NCBI RefSeq assembly: GCF_040529055.1
Contig: NZ_CP132342.1
Location: forward strand, 4,648,001-4,712,000
Source of the DNA: Xanthomonas sontii
Lineage (GTDB): Bacteria > Pseudomonadota > Gammaproteobacteria > Xanthomonadales > Xanthomonadaceae
Direction of reading: 5' to 3'
DNA length: 64,000 nucleotides
This document shows, one piece after another, positions 59,116-64,000 of the stretch. The notes below the pieces were generated by a model. That model saw only the letters and a list, made by a program, of their open reading frames with translations. It was not told where the DNA came from and did no database searches. The stretch's first letter is position 1, and the number at the start of each line of letters is the position of its first letter. Position numbers and translations under genes: made by a program.

Positions 59116-60987
59116 TCAGCCGCGCAAGGCGCGGCGGATTTCCTCCAGCGCGCCGGGATCGTCCAGCGTCGACAGATCGCCCGGATCGCGCTGCTCGGCC
59201 AGCGCCTGCAGCGAGCGCCGCAACAATTTGCCCGACCGCGTCTTCGGCAAGGCCTGCACCAGATACACCTGCGCCGGGCGCGCCACCGCGCCAAGACGCT
59301 CCACCACGCACTGGCGCAGTTCCTCGATCACCGCCGCCGCATCCGGCGCGACGTGCTTCAGCGTCGCGAACACCACCGGCACCTGCCCCTTCAATTCGTC
59401 GTGCATGCCAACCACCGCGACCTCGGCCACGTCGGCGTGGCCGGCGATGGCCTCCTCGATCTCGCGCGTGCCCAGGCGATGTCCGGCCACGTTGATCACG
59501 TCGTCGGTGCGACCGAGGATGAAGGTATAGCCGTCCTCGTCGCGGATCGCCCAGTCCAGCGAGCTGTACAGCAGCGTATCGAAGTGGCTGAAGTAGCTGC
59601 GCAGGAAGCGCGCGTCGTCGTTCCACACCGTGGTCATGCAGCCCGGCGGCAACGGCGGCTCGATCACCAGCACGCCCTTGCGCCCGGCTGGCACCTCGAC
59701 GCCGTGCTCGTCGACGATGCGCGTGCGATAGCCCAGATTGGGGAAACCCGGCGATCCCGGCTTGACCGGCCGCAGTTCGACGCCCGGCAACAGGGTCAGC
59801 ACCGGCCAGCCGGTTTCGGTCTGCCAGTAGTTGTCGATCACCGGCTTGCCCAGCGCCTCGCCGATCCACAACGCGGTCGGCTCGTCCAGCGGCTCGCCGG
59901 CCAGGAACAGATAGCGCAGCGCGCTCAGGTCGCGCTCGCGCAGGTAGCGCGCCGGATGCTTCTTCAGCACGCGGATCGCGGTCGGCGAGGAAAACATGGT
60001 GCGCACCCGGTACTTCTCGCACAGCGCCCACCACACGCCGGGATCCGGCTGCACCGGCAGGCCTTCGTACAGCAGCGAGGTCGCGCCGACGATCAGCGGA
60101 CCGTACACGTTGTACGAATGCCCCACCGCCCAGCCCACGTCGGAGGTGGAGAACATGGTCTGCCCCGGGCCGCAGTCGAACACCGTGCGCATCGACAGCG
60201 CCAGCGCCACCGCATGCCCGCCGACATCGCGCTGCACGCCCTTGGGCTTGCCGGTGGTGCCGGAGGTGTACAGCAGGTAGCTGGGCTCGTTGGATTCCAG
60301 CCACACCACCGGCACCTGCGCATCGCCGACCTCGGCGCGCAGCTCGGCATAGTCGACGTCGCGCCCGGGCACGCGCGGCTGCGCCGGATCCAGCCCGCGC
60401 GAGACGATCAGCACCGTCGGCGGCGGCGCACTGGCCTCCGCGCAGGCGGCATCGACCAGCGGCTTGTAGGGAATACGCTTGCCGCCGCGGCTGCCGGCAT
60501 CGGCGGCGATCAGCAGCTTGGGCCGCGCATCGTCGATGCGCAGCGCCAGGTTATGCGCGGCGAAGCCGCCGAACACCACCGAATGCACCGCGCCGATGCG
60601 CGCGCAGGCCAGCATCGCGTACACCGCCTCGGCCATGTTCGGCATGTAGATGACCACGCGATCGCCCCGCTGCACGTCCAGCCGCTGCAGCACCGCGGCG
60701 AAGGCGTTGACCTCGCGGTACAGCTGCGCATACGTGATCTCCTGGGTCTGCCCGGTTTCGCTGGACACCGCGACGAGCGCCAGTTGCGTGGCGCGTTCGG
60801 GCAGATGCCGGTCCACCGCGTTGTGGCACAGATTGGTCAGCCCGCCGACGAACCAGCGCCGGAACGGCGGCGTGTCGTACTCCAGGATCGCCTGCGGCGG
60901 CCGCTCCCAGTGGATCGCCCTGGCCTGCTCGGCCCAGAACTCCTCGGGCCGCTCGATCGAACGTCGGTACAGCGTCGCGTAGTCCAT
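59116..60987 (-). CDS. prpE: Propionate-CoA ligase PrpE
   Basis: A 623-residue acyl-CoA synthetase of the ANL superfamily. It has the P-loop TSGTTGKPKGVQRD, the ACS signature NYWQTETGWP, GRTDDVINVAGHRL at the hinge and the catalytic lysine in LPKTRSGKLLRR. The N-terminus MDYATLYRRSIERPEEFWAEQARAIHWERPP is characteristic of PrpE rather than acetyl-CoA synthetase. No other prp genes are in the window. Confidence 0.9.
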   Translation of the reverse strand: MDYATLYRRSIERPEEFWAEQARAIHWERPPQAILEYDTPPFRRWFVGGLTNLCHNAVDRHLPERATQLALVAVSSETGQTQEITYAQLYREVNAFAAVLQRLDVQRGDRVVIYMPNMAEAVYAMLACARIGAVHSVVFGGFAAHNLALRIDDARPKLLIAADAGSRGGKRIPYKPLVDAACAEASAPPPTVLIVSRGLDPAQPRVPGRDVDYAELRAEVGDAQVPVVWLESNEPSYLLYTSGTTGKPKGVQRDVGGHAVALALSMRTVFDCGPGQTMFSTSDVGWAVGHSYNVYGPLIVGATSLLYEGLPVQPDPGVWWALCEKYRVRTMFSSPTAIRVLKKHPARYLRERDLSALRYLFLAGEPLDEPTALWIGEALGKPVIDNYWQTETGWPVLTLLPGVELRPVKPGSPGFPNLGYRTRIVDEHGVEVPAGRKGVLVIEPPLPPGCMTTVWNDDARFLRSYFSHFDTLLYSSLDWAIRDEDGYTFILGRTDDVINVAGHRLGTREIEEAIAGHADVAEVAVVGMHDELKGQVPVVFATLKHVAPDAAAVIEELRQCVVERLGAVARPAQVYLVQALPKTRSGKLLRRSLQALAEQRDPGDLSTLDDPGALEEIRRALRG

Positions 60988-61076
60988 GCCGCCCCTCCCA
61001 AGGCCGGTGCACCGGCTCCGAGCATAGTCCTTCGGCGGGGAGGGCGTCGTTCCGACCTTGGTCGAAGGATGCCGAT

Positions 61077-61604
61077 CTATAGCTTTCCGTCGAGGCGCGC
61101 TTGAGTGATTAGCCTCTGATCTGCTCGAAGCTGCTGCCGATCCGCATCATCAGTTGCAAGACATGTTCGATACTTGTCAGAAAGTTCAGCAACCTGGCGC
61201 TGCAGCTTGTAAACAGTGACCAGCCTTGTCTCAAGGTCTTTTTGAGAGAACTTAGAACAGTCTAGGTCCAGTACAGAAGCGCCGGCGACCAATTGATTAG
61301 ATTCAGCGAAGTCTATATCCCACTCGGACAGCCAATGGACCACGGCGCCTGATCGGTAGCAACCTTGAGCAGCGGCTAACCTTGTATGGGATTTCTTTGC
61401 GCGCTCAAGAAGCGGAACTAAGCCTTGGATGTCGGATCGCAGTGTGCTCTCCATGCGTCTAAGCTCCACACGGAGATCAAGAGCTTTGATTTCGCCGGTT
61501 CGGCGAAATGCCAGAATTGCAACCACTGCTCCTATAACGCCGGTCACTCCTCCTACCATGCCTGCAATTGATCCAGCATAAGCAAGCCAACTTTGCTCTG
61601 ACAT
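61077..61604 (-). CDS. Orphan membrane-anchored protein of low GC content
   Basis: A 175-residue protein. One N-terminal membrane segment (MVGGVTGVIGAVVAILAF) is followed by a charged, helical and probably coiled-coil cytoplasmic part (ELRRMESTLRSDIQGLVPLLERAKKS ... LETRLVTVYKLQRQVAELSDKYRTCL). The family is not recognised. Base composition and codon use are clearly less GC-rich than the neighbours, including AT-ending codons, which suggests recent acquisition. Confidence 0.78.
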   Translation of the reverse strand: MSEQSWLAYAGSIAGMVGGVTGVIGAVVAILAFRRTGEIKALDLRVELRRMESTLRSDIQGLVPLLERAKKSHTRLAAAQGCYRSGAVVHWLSEWDIDFAESNQLVAGASVLDLDCSKFSQKDLETRLVTVYKLQRQVAELSDKYRTCLATDDADRQQLRADQRLITQARLDGKL

Positions 61605-61800
61605 AGCTTAGTCTCGCAAAAACATGCGTGTAGTAGCACTACGGGTAGCAACGTTGCGCCGCAACGTGGCGTCAGCTGGATGAATCCCCGGAGACGGACC
61701 TACTTCCCCGGCACCGCAAACATCACTACCACATTCGCCGGCGCCTGCTGAAGCTGCCGACCGATTTCTCCAAGTCGGCAGCCATCTCCCGCGAATGCGC
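61605..61800. other. Intergenic region between orphan gene and small lipoprotein
   Basis: Mixed composition with small inverted repeats (GTAGT-AGC-ACTAC near 61630 and ACGTTGC-GCC-GCAACGT at 61651-61667). It marks the edge where composition changes. No gene supported. Confidence 0.45.
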
Positions 61801-61881
61801 CTACGCATTCTTCACCGTGTCGACCGCACCGCATGCAGTGAGCGCCAGCAACACCGGCGCGCAGAGCAAACGCCATGTCAT
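61801..61881 (-). CDS. Tiny lipoprotein, 26 residues
   Basis: The minus strand reads MTWRLLCAPVLLALTACGAV followed by DTVKNA and a stop. There is a basic start, a hydrophobic segment and a lipobox LTAC, giving a ten-residue mature lipopeptide. GGGAG lies 6 nt upstream of the ATG. It begins 22 nt after the S9 peptidase stop on the same strand, so it is probably co-transcribed. The size recalls entericidin-like lipopeptides, but it is shorter; that relation is a guess. Confidence 0.6.
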   Translation of the reverse strand: MTWRLLCAPVLLALTACGAVDTVKNA

Positions 61882-61903
61882 CGTGCGCTCCCAGGTCAGC
61901 CGA

Positions 61904-64000
61904 CTATTGCGCCTTCGCCTTGTCCGCCGACGCCGCACGCGGCGGCGCCTGCTTCACGTAGCGATCGAACCACTCCAGCATTTCCGCCACCACGTCCTCG
62001 TTGGATTCGCGCGCGGTGTACCAGTGCGGTTCGAACGGCAGCAGCACCAGCCGTGCGGTGCCGCCGAGGCCGCGGATGGCCTGGAACATGCGCGGGGCCT
62101 GGGTGGTCTCGGTGCCGGGGTTGGCATCGTCCATGCCGTGCACCAGCAGCAGTGGTTCGTTGATCTTGTCGGCGTGGAAGAACGCCGAGGCCTGCGCGTA
62201 CACCTCCGGTGCGGCCCAGAACGAGCGCCGCTCGTTCTGGAAGCCGAACGGGGTCAGGGTCTTGTTGTAGCTGCCGCTGGTGGCCACCCCGGCGCGGAAC
62301 AGGTCGGTGTGCGCCAGCAGGTTGGCCGCCATCAGCGCGCCGTGGCTGTGGCCGGTGACGCCGATGCGGTCGCGGTCGACCACGCCCAGCGCCACCGCCT
62401 TGTCCACCGCCGCCTGCGCGTTCTCCACCAGCTGCTGCAGGTAAGTGTCGTAGGCGGTCTTGGGATCGCCGACGATCGGGAACGCGGCGTCGTCGATGAT
62501 CGCGTAGCCGGCCAGCAGCAACAGCTGGTAGGAATGCAGGCGGGTGAAGTCGCGGTCGTTGGCGCCGCTGACCTGGCCGGCCTTGGAGGCATCGGCATAG
62601 TCCAGCGGATAGGCGTAGAGGATCGCCGGCACCCGCGTGCCTTCCTTGTAGCCCGGTGGCGTGTACAGGGTGAAGGACAGTTCCACGCCGTCCTTGCGCT
62701 TGTAGGTCACCAGCCGCTTCTTGATCTGCCGCACCACCGGGGTCGGATCGGGGAAGCGAGTCACCGGCGCCAGGGTGGAGGCGACCACCGCCTCGCCGGC
62801 TGCCGCAGCCGGCTGCGCCTGGCCCAGCGTGCGCAGGTAGACGTTCGGCGGGTCGCTCGGCGACTGCCGCCAGGTCAGCAGGCGGGTGGTGTCCTCGCCG
62901 GCGAACCCGGCGAAGGCCTCATCAACATCGGCGCCGCTGCGGAACAGACGCTGGGTCTTGCCGCTCGCCAGATCATAGCGATCCAGGAACGGCCGGTCGC
63001 CGGCCGGGGTGGCGCCCTGACCGCTCAGGAACAGTGCGCCGTTGTCCTCGCGCAGCACGTATTCGCCGTTGGCCAGGCGACGCAGCTCGGGCGTGCCGGG
63101 ATCGGCGTAGAGGTCGTCGGTGGACAGGTCGAACAGCACCCGCCCGGCGCTGCCGGGGCGGTCCGCGTCCAGCAGCGTGGTGCGGCGCCAGTGGCGGTTC
63201 TCGTCGTACTCGTCCAGCAGCGCCTGCCCGCCCTGCGCGAACCAGCTCAGGCCGGCGTAGCGCTGGGTCACCTTGGCCAGTTCGCGCGGCTTGCCGGTGA
63301 ACGGTGCCGACAGGGTCAGCAGCTTGTCGCGCGCCGGCACATTGGTCTTCCAGTCGCCGCCGTCCAGCGCCTCGGCCCAGACCAGGGTGGCCGGCTGGTT
63401 GGCGCGCCAGCCGTAGGCGCGCGGCCCGGTGGGCACGCCGTGTACCGGCACGCGATCGGCCACCGGCAGGTTCGCCAGCACCCGCTCGCTGCCGTCGGCC
63501 AGGTCCAGCACCGCCACGTCGTGGGCGAAGCGGCCGTAGGTGGTGACGTAGGAGTACGGACGCTGCAGGCGCTCCACGCGCACGTGGCGGCCGTCCGGCG
63601 CACCGTCGACCACCGAGTACACCGCCGGCTTGCCGACCGTGCGCAGCTTGCCGCTGGCGGCATCCACAGTGACCAGCTGCGCCGTGGCGTAGTAGGTGAA
63701 CTGGGCCTCGTCCTCGGGGCTGGACAGGGTGTCGCGGGCCTCGTAGGTGCTGCTCTCGCCCTTGCCGCGGATCGCTTCCTTGACCTCCGGCCCCGGCGGT
63801 ACCGCCGCCTTCACCGGCGCCGGCCCCAGGTCCTGCGGTACCGCACGCACCAGCAGCGTGTCGCTGCCGCCCAGCCACTGGATCTCGCCGCCCAGTACCG
63901 GGTTGAGCTGCACGCCGTCGATACGACGCACCGCGCCGGTGGCGACGTCGCCCAGCCACAGTTCGACGCGGTCGGCCGCGGTGTTGTTGAAGGCGAAGCG
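61904..64000 (-). CDS. S9 family prolyl oligopeptidase-like serine peptidase (5' end outside window)
   Basis: 698 codons are visible before the stop; the frame stays open to the right edge, so the N-terminus is missing. A beta-propeller-like part is followed by an alpha/beta hydrolase domain with the nucleophile in VTGHSHGALMAANLLAH, an acid in LLVHGMDDANPG and a histidine in LLPFEPHWYTARES. This arrangement resembles the glutamyl endopeptidase-like branch of S9. It ends in a Lys/Ala-rich tail. A periplasmic location is usual for this group. Confidence 0.88.
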   Translation of the reverse strand, partial: RFAFNNTAADRVELWLGDVATGAVRRIDGVQLNPVLGGEIQWLGGSDTLLVRAVPQDLGPAPVKAAVPPGPEVKEAIRGKGESSTYEARDTLSSPEDEAQFTYYATAQLVTVDAASGKLRTVGKPAVYSVVDGAPDGRHVRVERLQRPYSYVTTYGRFAHDVAVLDLADGSERVLANLPVADRVPVHGVPTGPRAYGWRANQPATLVWAEALDGGDWKTNVPARDKLLTLSAPFTGKPRELAKVTQRYAGLSWFAQGGQALLDEYDENRHWRRTTLLDADRPGSAGRVLFDLSTDDLYADPGTPELRRLANGEYVLREDNGALFLSGQGATPAGDRPFLDRYDLASGKTQRLFRSGADVDEAFAGFAGEDTTRLLTWRQSPSDPPNVYLRTLGQAQPAAAAGEAVVASTLAPVTRFPDPTPVVRQIKKRLVTYKRKDGVELSFTLYTPPGYKEGTRVPAILYAYPLDYADASKAGQVSGANDRDFTRLHSYQLLLLAGYAIIDDAAFPIVGDPKTAYDTYLQQLVENAQAAVDKAVALGVVDRDRIGVTGHSHGALMAANLLAHTDLFRAGVATSGSYNKTLTPFGFQNERRSFWAAPEVYAQASAFFHADKINEPLLLVHGMDDANPGTETTQAPRMFQAIRGLGGTARLVLLPFEPHWYTARESNEDVVAEMLEWFDRYVKQAPPRAASADKAKAQ

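Overview
The window reads as one contiguous piece of a high-GC gammaproteobacterial chromosome of the Xanthomonas type (Lysobacteraceae). This rests on a clpX-clpP-tRNA-tig block, a phoBR-ppk-ppx cluster, a homodimeric NAD-type isocitrate dehydrogenase, S46 and S9 secreted peptidases, a TonB-dependent receptor locus, and dispersed GGGATTC heptamers and GCGGCTTCAGCCGC repeats between genes. The species cannot be fixed from the sequence alone. No rRNA, CRISPR array, prophage or intact insertion sequence was seen.

Layout. 1-3.6 kb: protein quality control on the minus strand (clpX partial, clpP, tig) preceded by five tRNA genes (Pro, Arg, His, Lys, Leu) with a clear sigma-70 promoter and an internal terminator. 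3.7-8.3 kb: a Bax inhibitor-like membrane protein, NAD-isocitrate dehydrogenase, a glutaredoxin/AhpD-like pair and a BepA-like periplasmic protease. 8.4-14.2 kb: phosphate sensing and polyphosphate metabolism (phoB, phoR, ppk1, ppx), ending at a terminator, an 11.6-copy heptamer array and a REP doublet. 14.5-17.0 kb: a GT4 glycosyltransferase overlapping a PAP2 phosphatase, then lpxH. 17.3-19.2 kb: a lipoprotein and a secreted M12-like metalloprotease. 19.5-25.6 kb: folC, a double-SPOR protein, cvpA, purF, a lipoprotein and a DUF455 protein, an extended form of the folC-dedD-cvpA-purF operon. 26.0-29.0 kb: a histidine phosphatase and an S46 dipeptidyl peptidase. 29.2-36.8 kb: threonine catabolism (tdh, kbl) split by a TorF-like porin and a sulfate ABC importer (sbp-cysT-cysW-cysA). 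36.8-39.9 kb: HNH protein, pseudouridine synthase, small secreted protein and an OmpA-family porin.

40.2-45.9 kb holds a LysR regulator divergent from a four-gene MFS/SGNH hydrolase/aldo-keto reductase/oxidoreductase operon, with a good LysR operator candidate between them. 46.4-49.9 kb has a dienoyl-CoA reductase and an MFS transporter. 50-58.3 kb is the most accessory-looking part: a ROK regulator divergent from a TonB-dependent receptor, two different secreted glycerophosphodiester phosphodiesterases, a large unknown secreted protein and a SleB-like hydrolase. This looks like a scavenging locus for phosphodiesters. The end holds a GST, prpE, a low-GC orphan gene, a 26-residue lipoprotein missed by length filters, and a partial S9 peptidase.

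The most unusual non-coding feature is a structured intergenic element present twice (about 25.7-26.0 kb and 46.0-46.3 kb). Its two copies share a near-identical block of about 90 bases ending in a long hairpin, and both are bordered by GCTGTTGCT-like simple sequence. The most unusual protein feature is an insert of about 80 residues, with two predicted membrane segments, in the sulfate permease CysT.
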